Source: Bacteroidota bacterium (GTDB lineage: Bacteria > Bacteroidota > Bacteroidia > 2-12-FULL-35-15). From it: DNA of 64,000 bases. The position numbers were made by a program, and so were the translations under genes. The notes under the pieces were generated by a model. The model did not search any database and was not told the DNA's origin. It saw only the letters and a list, made by a program, of their open reading frames with translations. The stretch lies in contig JADJHE010000003.1 of assembly GCA_016707685.1 (NCBI GenBank), forward strand, positions 186,001 to 250,000, written 5' to 3'. Positions 34,917-43,805 of the stretch are shown here, piece after piece. Position 1 is the first letter of the stretch. Each line of letters opens with the position of its first letter.

Positions 34917-35264
34917 ATGAAAAAAAACAATAAACTCAGCGTGCAATTTCGTGTTTGGTTTTTCGTAAATGGTGAAAAATTATTAGGTAAGGGGAGAGTG
35001 GAATTATTAGAGCGAATACAAGATACAGGATCAATTACGAATGCTGCAAAATGTATGAATATGTCGTACCGACAGGCATGGCAAATGGTAAGTGAAATGA
35101 ACAAATATTCAGAACGTCCATTGGTAGAAAAACAGCTTGGGGGTAAAAATGGAGGAGGAGCAATTCTTACAGAAGCTGGACGAAATGCAATCGTAATTTT
35201 CAAGAAATTGGATGCAAAAATAGCAACTTTTATAAGTGAAGAAATAAAAAAGATAAACTTATAA
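34917..35264 (+). CDS. Second ModE-type winged-helix protein without molybdate domain
   Basis: A 115-aa protein consisting only of the ModE DNA-binding domain: VWFFVNGEKLLGKGRVELLERI, SITNAAKCMNMSYRQAWQMVSEMNK and the wing LGGKNGGGAILTEAG. It is a paralogue of the gene at 21109 and also lacks MOP domains. ATG 34917 is preferred to the adjacent GTG at 34914. It leads an operon with a TonB-dependent receptor and a TauE/SafE permease, under an FNR-type palindrome. ModE domains usually control molybdate uptake, so an oxyanion-uptake operon is a reasonable guess. Confidence 0.87.
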   Translation: MKKNNKLSVQFRVWFFVNGEKLLGKGRVELLERIQDTGSITNAAKCMNMSYRQAWQMVSEMNKYSERPLVEKQLGGKNGGGAILTEAGRNAIVIFKKLDAKIATFISEEIKKINL

Positions 35265-35309
35265 TTAGTTTCCTGTTGTTGTTTACTCATAAAAATACTA
35301 CCTGTATAG

Positions 35310-37880
35310 ATGAAAATAATAGTATTTATCTATTTATTATTTGTAACCATAAATTGTTTTTCTCAACTAAAAAGCGATAGTATAGTTCCTGTGAAAGTAC
35401 AGGATAGTATTAATCAACGTTTTATGGATGAGATAGTGATAACTGCATCTCGAATATCAGAAAGGATTTTATCCTCTCCTGTGAGTATAGATTACTTAAA
35501 TTTTGATGATGCTCAAAAAATGGCCTCATTAAGTTGTTTTGATGCACTTGAAAATTTGAAAGGAGTACATATTATTACACCTAGTTTAGGTTACAAAGTG
35601 GTTAATGCAAGAGGTTTTGCAAATACTACAAATGTTAGATTTGCTCAATTGATTGATGGTGTAGATAATCAATCGCCACATATTGGAGCTCCTATTGCGA
35701 ATGCATTAGGGGCAAACGATCTTGACATAAATAAAATTGAAATCACTTCAGGAACGGCATCTGCGTTGTATGGAATAAACGCAATAAACGGAATGGTAAA
35801 TATTTTAACAAAGAATCCTTTTATACATCAAGGAATTAGTATTCAACAACTCACTGGAATAAATCATATAGGTAACATTAACACTATTGATCCTAAGCTA
35901 TTCAGTCAAACTAATTTTCGTTATGCTCAAGCATTTAGATCAAAATTCGCTTTAAAGGTAAATGGCTCTTACACAAATGGGACTGATTGGTTTGCGGACA
36001 ATAGAGCCGACTTGGCTCCAACTTTAAACGCTGCAACAAACCTAATCGGTAACAATAATCCAGCATTTGATGAAGTAAATAGTTATGGAAATGAATCTCC
36101 CAATAGACGAACACTGACATTAGATGGGAAAAAATATGTTGTCGCACGAACTGGTTATCGTGAAATTGATATAGAAAATTATGATATAAAAAATTACAAA
36201 GGTGATATTGGAATTTATTATAGACCTAAGAATAAGCACGAATTATCTTTTACTTACAAAGGGGCTTTGATTAATACAATCTATCAACGTTCGAATCGGT
36301 TCAGGTTAAAAGATTACACGTTGCATCAGTATGTTTTTGAATACCATTCGGATGTTTTTTTGTTGCGTACATATCTTACTCAAGAAAATACCGGTAAATC
36401 GTACAATCTTCGATCCTTAGCTGAAAATATGGATCGCGTATTTAAACAAGATGATGAATGGTTTTCCGATTACGTTTTTGCATACAACAATGCATTTGCA
36501 AATGGATCAAGTGTTGCTGATGCTCATAAATTGGCGCGCAATAACGCAGATAGCGGAAGGTATGAAGTCGGGACCGATTCTTACGAACAAAAGAAAAAAG
36601 AACTTGTAGATATAAATAATTGGGATAAGGGCGCAGCGTTACGCGTAAAATCATACTTATCGCACTTAGAAGGAACATTCAGTTGGGATAAGTTTTTCCC
36701 AGATTTATTTGAAAAGATGCAATTGCAAATTATGAATGGCTTTGATCATAGAACTTATATAATTATTCCAGATGGGAATTATTTTATTAACCCCGTTGAT
36801 TCAGGGAAAAATCTATTCTATAATAAAACAGGTGGATTTATTCAACTAAACAAAGATTTATTGAATAAAATGTTAAGACTAAGCATTACAATTCGTGCAG
36901 ATAAAGCTGATTATTTTGATTGGAAAGTTAATCCTCGAATTACTGCTTTTTTTTCTCCAAAAGAAGAATTAAATTTTAGGATTGCATACCAAAGCGGTTA
37001 TCGTTTTCCAAGTATTTTTGAAGGATTTTCGAATATAAATAGCGGTGGGGTTAAAAGGGTTGGTGGCCTTAATATTATGTCGAATGGTGTTTTTGAAAAT
37101 TCGTATACCAAAACTTCAATTGATGTATTTCAGTTTCAAGTAAATTCGGACATAAATACCCTAGGCTTAACACAAGAACAAGCAATAGAGAAGAATAAAG
37201 GATTGTTAAAGAAGAATCCTTACACCTATATAGAGCCAGAGCATGTGCGCTCATTTGAATTAGGATTTCGAGGACTAGCTTTGAAAAAAAGTTTATTTCT
37301 TGATGCGGATATATATTACAACTCATACGATAACTTTATTGCACAAGTTGAAACAAACATCCCTAAAACGAGCAATTCGGACTCGATACCAACATTTCTT
37401 TATATTAAATCAAAACAAGATCGTTATCGTTTATGGACAAATTCGCAAAGCAAGATTTACAATTATGGCCTTAGTTTAGGACTAAAATTTAAATGCAATG
37501 AAAAGCTCTCATTTTTAGGAAATATTGCCTATTCCAAACTCGATCAATCGAACAATAAAGATGGATTAGAAGATGGTTATAATACACCTGAATGGATGTT
37601 GAATGCTACATTTATGACGGATAATATTTGGAAAAATTTGGGAGCAAGTATGACAGCGCGTTATCATACAAAATTTGAGTACGTGTCGTTTTTAGTGAAT
37701 GGAACTGTTCCTGCTTATTGTACATTAGATACACAGATTAACTACCAGTTTAAACAATTAGGTATAGTTATAAAGGTAGGAGCAAACAACCTACTAAATA
37801 AATATTACTATTCTATGCTAGGAGGCTCATCCATTGGAGGGCTGTATTATATTTCTTTGAATTATGCAATAAAAAAATAA
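35310..37880 (+). CDS. TonB-dependent outer-membrane receptor
   Basis: An 856-aa TonB-dependent receptor: signal peptide (MKIIVFIYLLFVTINCFSQ), a TonB-box-like DEIVITASR at about residue 40, a plug domain (LKGVHIITPSLGYKVVNARGF, RFAQLIDGVDNQSPHIGAPIA, IEITSGTASALYGINAINGMVNI), and a 22-strand barrel ending GGLYYISLNYAIKK. It lacks the N-terminal carboxypeptidase-like domain of SusC-type receptors, so it belongs to the siderophore/metal/cofactor type. It is 45 bp behind a ModE-like gene and 1 bp before a TauE/SafE permease. I infer that the three move a scarce oxyanion or complexed metal, with molybdate the best candidate. Confidence 0.88.
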   Translation: MKIIVFIYLLFVTINCFSQLKSDSIVPVKVQDSINQRFMDEIVITASRISERILSSPVSIDYLNFDDAQKMASLSCFDALENLKGVHIITPSLGYKVVNARGFANTTNVRFAQLIDGVDNQSPHIGAPIANALGANDLDINKIEITSGTASALYGINAINGMVNILTKNPFIHQGISIQQLTGINHIGNINTIDPKLFSQTNFRYAQAFRSKFALKVNGSYTNGTDWFADNRADLAPTLNAATNLIGNNNPAFDEVNSYGNESPNRRTLTLDGKKYVVARTGYREIDIENYDIKNYKGDIGIYYRPKNKHELSFTYKGALINTIYQRSNRFRLKDYTLHQYVFEYHSDVFLLRTYLTQENTGKSYNLRSLAENMDRVFKQDDEWFSDYVFAYNNAFANGSSVADAHKLARNNADSGRYEVGTDSYEQKKKELVDINNWDKGAALRVKSYLSHLEGTFSWDKFFPDLFEKMQLQIMNGFDHRTYIIIPDGNYFINPVDSGKNLFYNKTGGFIQLNKDLLNKMLRLSITIRADKADYFDWKVNPRITAFFSPKEELNFRIAYQSGYRFPSIFEGFSNINSGGVKRVGGLNIMSNGVFENSYTKTSIDVFQFQVNSDINTLGLTQEQAIEKNKGLLKKNPYTYIEPEHVRSFELGFRGLALKKSLFLDADIYYNSYDNFIAQVETNIPKTSNSDSIPTFLYIKSKQDRYRLWTNSQSKIYNYGLSLGLKFKCNEKLSFLGNIAYSKLDQSNNKDGLEDGYNTPEWMLNATFMTDNIWKNLGASMTARYHTKFEYVSFLVNGTVPAYCTLDTQINYQFKQLGIVIKVGANNLLNKYYYSMLGGSSIGGLYYISLNYAIKK

Positions 37881-37881
37881 A

Positions 37882-38634
37882 ATGACAACAGAGCATATCG
37901 CTATCACATTTTTTCTGTTTTTTCTAATTGCCATGCTATATTCATCTGTTGGTCATGCTGGTGCATCGGGTTATTTGGCAATAATGGCATTGCTTTCTTT
38001 TTCCCCAGAATCAATGAAACCAACTTCATTGATTTTAAATATTTGTGTTGCATTGATTGCTTCCATTAAATATATAAGGGCAGGATATTTCGATATAAAA
38101 ATATTTTTAATTTTCGCATCTACCTCTATCCCTTTTTCTTTTTTAGGAGGCTATCTTTCAATTGGCCTAATCGATTTTAAGTTATTTGCAGGATTTTTTC
38201 TAGTACTCTCTGCAATTCTTTTGTTTGTTAGAGGATATATTAACCCGATTGCTAAAGAGGCCGTTCCGATGAAGCCGATATATGGACTAATACTAGGAGC
38301 TGTTATCGGAATTCTTTCTGGATTGATTGGAGTTGGTGGAGGAATTTTTCTATCTCCGATACTCATTATGACGAATTGGACAGATATAAAAAAAGCATCT
38401 GGAATTGCTGCCTTATTTATTTTGTGCAACTCGATTTCAGCATTATTAGGTCATGTTACTGCTTTTAAACAAATAGACTTTGCTATTATATATTGGATAA
38501 TTGCAGTTTGTTTAGGAGGGATTCTTGGATCTTATTTAGGAACGATAAAAATGAACAGCAAATTAATTATTCTTGTTCTGTTTTTCGTTTTACTTTCAGC
38601 TGGATTGAAATTTATATTTATAGATTCTTTGTAA
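37882..38634 (+). CDS. TauE/SafE family permease
   Basis: A 250-aa inner-membrane protein with about eight TM segments in two repeats. The first repeat has SSVGHAGASGYLAIMALLSF and the second has LIGVGGGIFLSPILIMT, the hallmark GxGGG motifs of the TauE/SafE (DUF81) family. Members carry sulfite, sulfoacetate, thiosulfate-related and other organic or inorganic anions. The ATG lies one base after the TonB-receptor stop, so the two are translationally coupled, pairing an outer-membrane and an inner-membrane transporter. The substrate is unknown; molybdate is suggested only by the ModE-like neighbour. Confidence 0.88.
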   Translation: MTTEHIAITFFLFFLIAMLYSSVGHAGASGYLAIMALLSFSPESMKPTSLILNICVALIASIKYIRAGYFDIKIFLIFASTSIPFSFLGGYLSIGLIDFKLFAGFFLVLSAILLFVRGYINPIAKEAVPMKPIYGLILGAVIGILSGLIGVGGGIFLSPILIMTNWTDIKKASGIAALFILCNSISALLGHVTAFKQIDFAIIYWIIAVCLGGILGSYLGTIKMNSKLIILVLFFVLLSAGLKFIFIDSL

Positions 38635-38658
38635 TTGGCCAAACCCTTTTAAATTCTA

Positions 38659-38670
38659 TGACTTAAGTCA
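38659..38670 (+). promoter_or_regulatory. FNR-type palindrome, perfect 22 bp
   Basis: TGACTTAAGTCA at the centre of a perfect 22-bp palindrome (38655-38676, TTCTA...TAGAA). The region 33 bp downstream has only a degenerate -7 (GAAATTAG, 38694-38701). It is 51 bp upstream of the 603-aa gene. Confidence 0.72.
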
Positions 38671-38720
38671 TAGAAAAATTTTACAAATAACCTGAAATTA
38701 GCTTATTAAAATACAGTAAA

Positions 38721-40532
38721 ATGAAAAATCAACAATTTCACACATTCCATATTCCAGTGATGGGATTGGGATTCACAATAGACACTCCATTGAAGGTCGG
38801 GAAATATGGAATATCAAGTGTTATTTCGATCATTGAAGATGAATTGATAGAGAAAATGAGGGAGTTTCATTCTAAGAAAGAAGGTTTAGATTTTGAACCA
38901 CTGCCTAAAAGCGATGTTGATCATAGAGCGAAACGAATTACATCTTATTTAAATTTGTTAGATTCTATTCTGAAAAAACAAATTCTAAAATTGAAAGAGG
39001 AGCCTTTTATAAAAGGATCTGATATCTGTCGTTATTTTGAGCTGCTACCGGAAAACTCTCAGCTGAAAAAACAATATCAAATTATGCAAGAATTGTATGG
39101 CGAAAAGCAACTTGAGCTTCAAAATAAATTAAGAAACTTTATTCAGCCAGGATTTATTGATGTTAATATTATGACAAAATGCGACAAAACGAATTATGCC
39201 TCAGATGGCACACAATTACCCATTGAGTATAATGATGCATTAGCTGCATTAAGAGGATTTGCAAATAGTAATCTTAACTCATCTGTTGTTTTTTCGGCAG
39301 GTTTAAACCCTCGTTTATATAGCTATTGTGAGAAATTTCAGGACTTTTTCCCTGATTCAGCTGGGAATTTTAAAAAGAGAATTATTCTTAAAGTTAGCGA
39401 CTATCGTTCGGCTATAATACAAGGGAAAATTCTTGCAAAAAAGGGATTATGGGTGTCCGAATTTAGGATTGAATCAGGATTAAATTGTGGAGGGCATGCA
39501 TTTGCAACGGAAGGTTTGTTATTGGGTCCTATATTGCAAGAGTTTAAAGATAATCGTGAAATACTGTTACAAGAGCTTTGGTCTTATTGCAAAATTGCAT
39601 ACCAAGAAAAAGAAATACCTGTTAAAAATTTCATTCCGAATATTAGTATTTCGGCACAAGGTGGCATTGGAACATCTGAGGAAGATATTTTTTTACAAAA
39701 ACATTTTAATATACAAGCTACTGGTTGGGGGAGTCCATTTTTATTAGTGCCTGATGCAACTAATGTAGATGAAGATACGTTGAAGAGATTAACAACTGCC
39801 AAACAAAGCGATTATTTCCTAAGTCACTCTTCTCCATTAGGTATTCCTTTTAATAATTTTAGATCTAGTACTTCAGAAGAGCAACGAAAAAAAAGGATTG
39901 AAGGCAAAAGACCAGGAAGTCCTTGTTATAAAGAATATCTTGCATTTAATAGTGAATTTGAAGAAAAGGGTTTGTGCACAGCATCCAGAAAATTTCAAAA
40001 TTTGAAGTTAAAAGAATTAGAGCAGAAAAAATTAAGTCAAGTGCAATTTGAAATGGAGTATAATGCAATTGTAGAAAAAGATTGTTTGTGTGAGGGACTA
40101 GGTGCTTCTACATTGTTAAAAAATCACATTGAGCCATCTCACAAACTAACAGCTGTTGCAATTTGTCCTGGACCAAATCTTGCTTATTTTTCAAATATTT
40201 TCTCTTTAGAAGAAATGGTAGGACATATTTATGGAAGAACTTCATTGTTAAATTCACTCAAAAGACCTCATGTGTTCATTAATGAATTGAAGCTATATGT
40301 TGATTACTTAAAAACTGAATTGAATAGAGGAATCGATGATATGAATGATAAAAAAGTAAAATACTACAATTCATTCAAAAACAATTTACTTGAAGGTGTA
40401 AATTATTATAAAAATTTAGCAAAAAATGTAAGTCCAGATTTTCAGAGCACATTAGAAGAGTTAAAAACAGATTTGAAATATTTTGAAAATGAAATTAAAA
40501 ATATTGCTATGCCTGTTGAACTTAGCTCATAA
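38721..40532 (+). CDS. Unrecognised 603-aa soluble protein
   Basis: I cannot name a family. It has no signal peptide or membrane segment. Parts look like a flavin-type TIM barrel of the nitronate monooxygenase class: HIPVMGLGFTIDTPLKVGKY at the N-terminus, EFRIESGLNCGGHAF in the middle, and SISAQGGIGTSEEDIFL followed by ATGWGSPFLLVPDATN. The resemblance is weak. About ten cysteines are present, including C-x-C in KDCLCEGLGAS and AICPGPN near residue 480. A helical C-terminal tail follows. It is a single gene behind the most perfect FNR-type palindrome in the window, so it probably acts in nitrate/NO or low-oxygen metabolism. Confidence 0.6.
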   Translation: MKNQQFHTFHIPVMGLGFTIDTPLKVGKYGISSVISIIEDELIEKMREFHSKKEGLDFEPLPKSDVDHRAKRITSYLNLLDSILKKQILKLKEEPFIKGSDICRYFELLPENSQLKKQYQIMQELYGEKQLELQNKLRNFIQPGFIDVNIMTKCDKTNYASDGTQLPIEYNDALAALRGFANSNLNSSVVFSAGLNPRLYSYCEKFQDFFPDSAGNFKKRIILKVSDYRSAIIQGKILAKKGLWVSEFRIESGLNCGGHAFATEGLLLGPILQEFKDNREILLQELWSYCKIAYQEKEIPVKNFIPNISISAQGGIGTSEEDIFLQKHFNIQATGWGSPFLLVPDATNVDEDTLKRLTTAKQSDYFLSHSSPLGIPFNNFRSSTSEEQRKKRIEGKRPGSPCYKEYLAFNSEFEEKGLCTASRKFQNLKLKELEQKKLSQVQFEMEYNAIVEKDCLCEGLGASTLLKNHIEPSHKLTAVAICPGPNLAYFSNIFSLEEMVGHIYGRTSLLNSLKRPHVFINELKLYVDYLKTELNRGIDDMNDKKVKYYNSFKNNLLEGVNYYKNLAKNVSPDFQSTLEELKTDLKYFENEIKNIAMPVELSS

Positions 40533-40595
40533 GAACTATATAATAAAAGAAATGCGTTCAGATTGATTGTTTTAATAAATAAAATATCAATTGCC

Positions 40596-41780
40596 ATGAA
40601 AAAGTATTTTATACAAATTATTTTTCTGCTTCTTTATATAAAAAGTGGGAACGCTCAGAGTGTAAACTCCGTTGCAAATGGTAACTGGAATAATCCTAAT
40701 ACTTGGAGTTGTGCATGTGTTCCTACTTCTGGATTCATCATCACAATAAATCATCAGGTTACATTAAACACTAATTACAGCTATTCTTCTGGTTCGATTA
40801 TTATTGCTCAAAACGCTAGCCTAAGTGATGGACATTTAGGTAAGAACTTAACAATTACTGGAGGAACACTGGCCAATAACGGAAACATAGACGTCAAACA
40901 ATTTACTACTCAGAATGGCAGTTTTTCAAATTTTGGGAGCATTAAAGCAAGCATCTTTTTAAATTACTTGAACTTTTTTAACAATGGAACATTCTACGAA
41001 ATAGACAGCATAAGCAATTATGCTCTTATCACCAACAATGGTAATTTTGTAAACATTGGCATTATCAATAATAGCGGAATCTACACCAATAACATGAAAT
41101 CTGGATTTATACGTTTAACGAATAATGGTATGATAACCAATAATAATTACATGAACGCAGGAACTATATATAATAATGGAATGCTAACGAATCGAGACTC
41201 TCTATTGTCTACAAATAATATATTGAATGAGGGGCGCATAAATAATGATAGTGGTGCAAATTTACATGTAGAGAAAAAATTATCCAACAAAAGCAATACA
41301 AGCTTTAAAGCTTCTATCATTAACAATGGTTATTTAAAGGTGATAGAACATTTAAGTAATTATGATACATTAAGTGGTGCGACTGGTTATTATGAAGTGC
41401 AAGATACAAGTACAAATTATGGTTATATGGCAGAAACATTTACTTTCTGTGATCACACTCCCGTTTCGTCTTCACCTTATATCGACTACAATTATGGCTA
41501 CGTATCACCAGATATTAGTTGGTGTATAGCTACAACTATTCAAGATGTTAGTTCTCATTCAATTAACATATACCCAAATCCCGCAAGTAGCAACGTGTAT
41601 ATTGATATTTTTCCTGTTTCTGATTTTACTTTATCTATTTATGATGCTCTCGGAAATCTTATTAGCGATTTTTCAAATAACAATAATATTGATTTAGCAA
41701 ATTATAGCAATGGCATTTACCTCTTTGAGATTACCTATGGAGACCAATTACAGCGATTAAAAATTATTGTTTCAAAATAA
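40596..41780 (+). CDS. T9SS-secreted beta-helix-like surface protein
   Basis: A 394-aa exported protein. Signal peptide MKKYFIQIIFLLLYIKSGNAQ, then NGNWNNPNTWSCACVP (a G8-like start common in T9SS cargo), an Asn/Gly-rich region of short repeats (TNNGNFVNIGIINNSG, TNNNYMNAGTIYNNG) that suggest a right-handed beta helix, and a T9SS type A sorting domain (SINIYPNPASSNVYIDIF to LKIIVSK). ATG 40596 starts the signal peptide; the 11-codon upstream extension is not signal-like. Likely a cell-surface or adhesive protein. It has no visible link to nitrate metabolism. Confidence 0.82.
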   Translation: MKKYFIQIIFLLLYIKSGNAQSVNSVANGNWNNPNTWSCACVPTSGFIITINHQVTLNTNYSYSSGSIIIAQNASLSDGHLGKNLTITGGTLANNGNIDVKQFTTQNGSFSNFGSIKASIFLNYLNFFNNGTFYEIDSISNYALITNNGNFVNIGIINNSGIYTNNMKSGFIRLTNNGMITNNNYMNAGTIYNNGMLTNRDSLLSTNNILNEGRINNDSGANLHVEKKLSNKSNTSFKASIINNGYLKVIEHLSNYDTLSGATGYYEVQDTSTNYGYMAETFTFCDHTPVSSSPYIDYNYGYVSPDISWCIATTIQDVSSHSINIYPNPASSNVYIDIFPVSDFTLSIYDALGNLISDFSNNNNIDLANYSNGIYLFEITYGDQLQRLKIIVSK

Positions 41781-41786
41781 GCAACT

Positions 41787-42218
41787 CTAATTTATTAGAA
41801 AAGCGGTACCCTTTTTTATATCGGTTGACATTTCATCAATATTTGTTTCCTTTAAAATATTAAACATTTCCATACGGTGTTTTTGGAAGGTATGATGAAA
41901 TGCACAAGGTTTTTTATGAGAACATTTGCTCAAACCCATGCTGCAATTTTGAAAACCATCTAAGCCATCAACAACCTCCACAATTTTTAATACAGGCATT
42001 TTACGGATTTCCCAATCAACATAAAAACCACCGGTATTACCTTTTGTAGAGTAAACTATTTTTTTTTTGACTAATTTTTGTAAAATCTTATTTAGAAATT
42101 GTCCAGGAATTTTCAACTCTTCTGCAATTATCTTAATGCCAATTTTTTTATCTTCATCAGAATGGATTGAAAGGTATAAAACTGCTCGTATAGCGTATTC
42201 GCATGATTTTGACAACAT
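41787..42218 (-). CDS. Rrf2 family regulator with three cysteines (NsrR/IscR-like)
   Basis: A 143-aa winged-helix protein. N-terminal MLSKSCEYAIRAVLYLS and the HTH IGIKIIAEELKIPGQFLNKILQKLVKKKIV are typical of Rrf2. Cysteines C92, C99 and C105 (spacing x6, x5) are close to the IscR (92, 98, 104) and NsrR (91, 96, 102) cluster ligands. It can be expected to hold an Fe-S cluster and to sense NO or cluster status. It closes the five-gene NO/Fe-S-repair operon, one base after a MIP18 gene, so it may regulate that operon. Confidence 0.88.
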   Translation of the reverse strand: MLSKSCEYAIRAVLYLSIHSDEDKKIGIKIIAEELKIPGQFLNKILQKLVKKKIVYSTKGNTGGFYVDWEIRKMPVLKIVEVVDGLDGFQNCSMGLSKCSHKKPCAFHHTFQKHRMEMFNILKETNIDEMSTDIKKGTAFLIN

Positions 42219-42219
42219 C

Positions 42220-42543
42220 TTACAAAATATTTAAAGATTTTTTTCCATTCGGGGTTATAAAATCGGAATTCCATTTGGGTTCCCAAACCAATACAACATT
42301 ATTCGGTATTTCAGAAAAATTTTCAGTTAAAGCCGCATTCACATCTGCTAGAATAACATCACCCATTGGACAGTTCTCGCTTGAAAGTGTCATGTTGACT
42401 AGAATCCCCGTTACCTCAGAATAACTGATATCGTATACAAGTCCCATATCAATAATATTAATAGCTAATTCAGGATCTATAACACTTTTTAAAGTATCGT
42501 ATACATCTATTTCTATTTTGTTTGCTTCAGAAAAAAGTTCCAT
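42220..42543 (-). CDS. MIP18/DUF59 family Fe-S assembly factor
   Basis: A 107-aa protein of the DUF59 (PaaD/SufT/MIP18) fold: VYDTLKSVIDPELAINIIDMGLVYDI, MTLSSENCPMGDVIL with the conserved cysteine, and VLVWEPKWNSDFITP near the end. Proteins of this family help Fe-S cluster maturation or transfer. It lies between the NnrS-like membrane protein and the Rrf2 gene with one-base gaps. A role in repairing NO-damaged clusters, together with ScdA, is inferred from context. Confidence 0.88.
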   Translation of the reverse strand: MELFSEANKIEIDVYDTLKSVIDPELAINIIDMGLVYDISYSEVTGILVNMTLSSENCPMGDVILADVNAALTENFSEIPNNVVLVWEPKWNSDFITPNGKKSLNIL

Positions 42544-42544
42544 A

Positions 42545-43804
42545 TTAATAGGTTTTATGAAAAATTATTTTTGTGATGTTTGTACAATAAAGTATTGCTG
42601 TTATTACAAACATACATGCTCCCAAATACAATAAAATTGTGAATGAAAATAATAGACCCATCAAAAAGAAAATAAATCCTATTAAGAAAAAGAACATTTG
42701 AAATGTCAGTAATCTATCAGAATAAAGATCCTTGGGGAGCACTTTCCTGTTTTTTGAATCTTTATATTTATGCAACCAAACAATAAAAGGTAGTGTCTTA
42801 AACGTTTGTCCTAGGATAAGCATGGTAATAAAGCCCATAAAAAAAAGTAGTGCCGTTGCATTTATCATTCGTAGTTTTAATTTTCCTTCTTCTGTAAAAT
42901 AAGTTATACAATAAAATAGGATTGCTACAAAAAATAGCACAAAGGAATACATGCTTTTTTTCATTGGTACATCCAATACCTTTCTTATTCTATTTTTAAA
43001 AACAGTTCTAATGTATACTAAATACACGATTATTCCAGAAATAAAAAGGGCAGCGTAAAAAATAATTCTGCCGATGTTCATAAAAATGAATCCATCTATC
43101 AGAATAAGTAATATACTTGAATTGATTAGGTAGAATGCGTAAGTTAGAAATAAATTATTTGTTGTTTGTGATAATAAGAACATTGGAATTAATTTAGAAC
43201 TTACTCCAATAATCAATGATACAAAAAAGCCTAGTATTCCAATATGTGCATGTACAGTTAAATAATGTAGGTGTTCCAATGGTAAAAAAACATATTCGAA
43301 ATTAAAAGCCATCAGTAGGCCAATAATAGTTGTGATTAATAGCCATAAACAAGCTGCAAGGATAAAATCATATTCAATGGGTCTGTTTTTTGGACTTGGA
43401 GTTTTAAATAAATTTACAATAAATAATGAAATACCAATTAATAGTGTAATGCCAGCTAGCTGAATCAGTTTTCCTACCGAAAAAGTCCAGAAGGCAAGAG
43501 GAAGCAAGATTGTTCCAAGTAGCAAAAAAATGTACGATGCAATTGCCAATTTTGTGCTGAATAATTTAGCATTTACAATTACCGGTAGTAATTGGTACAA
43601 AGCACCCATTGTGATTAGTAAGCCCCAGCCAATTGCCACTAAATGTGTAATGCTTAATAGCTTAGGATTAAAATAATGTCCCAAAAAATCTGGGACTGAA
43701 AGTAGGATTAGAATTGTTGCAACTAGAAATGAAAAGGCTGCAGTTAGGTAATGAGCTGTTATTAATACAAAAGAAGATTTATTATCTACATTAATACCAA
43801 TCAT
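42545..43804 (-). CDS. Twelve-TM membrane protein, NnrS-like or haem-copper-like
   Basis: A 419-aa protein with about 12 hydrophobic segments. Histidines sit in or near membrane segments: LITAHYLTAAF, GHYFNPKLLSITHLVAIGWG, and LEHLHYLTVHAHIGILGFF. It resembles NnrS-type haem-copper-like proteins and subunit I-like relatives in Bacteroidota, but I see no full set of haem-copper oxidase ligands, so catalysis is doubtful. NnrS proteins protect against NO. It is coupled (one-base gaps) to the DUF1858/DUF2249 gene upstream and the MIP18 gene downstream. Identity at family level is moderate. Confidence 0.65.
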   Translation of the reverse strand: MIGINVDNKSSFVLITAHYLTAAFSFLVATILILLSVPDFLGHYFNPKLLSITHLVAIGWGLLITMGALYQLLPVIVNAKLFSTKLAIASYIFLLLGTILLPLAFWTFSVGKLIQLAGITLLIGISLFIVNLFKTPSPKNRPIEYDFILAACLWLLITTIIGLLMAFNFEYVFLPLEHLHYLTVHAHIGILGFFVSLIIGVSSKLIPMFLLSQTTNNLFLTYAFYLINSSILLILIDGFIFMNIGRIIFYAALFISGIIVYLVYIRTVFKNRIRKVLDVPMKKSMYSFVLFFVAILFYCITYFTEEGKLKLRMINATALLFFMGFITMLILGQTFKTLPFIVWLHKYKDSKNRKVLPKDLYSDRLLTFQMFFFLIGFIFFLMGLLFSFTILLYLGACMFVITAILYCTNITKIIFHKTY

Positions 43805-43805
43805 C

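Noticed and set aside
40860..41330. Asn/Gly-rich repeat pattern as a DNA repeat array
   Set aside because: The repeats are degenerate at DNA level and reflect beta-helix-like coding sequence in a secreted protein.
42545..43804. Calling the membrane protein a cytochrome oxidase subunit I
   Set aside because: It has 12 TM segments and histidines, but I could not place a full set of haem and CuB ligands, so an oxidase call would overstate the evidence.
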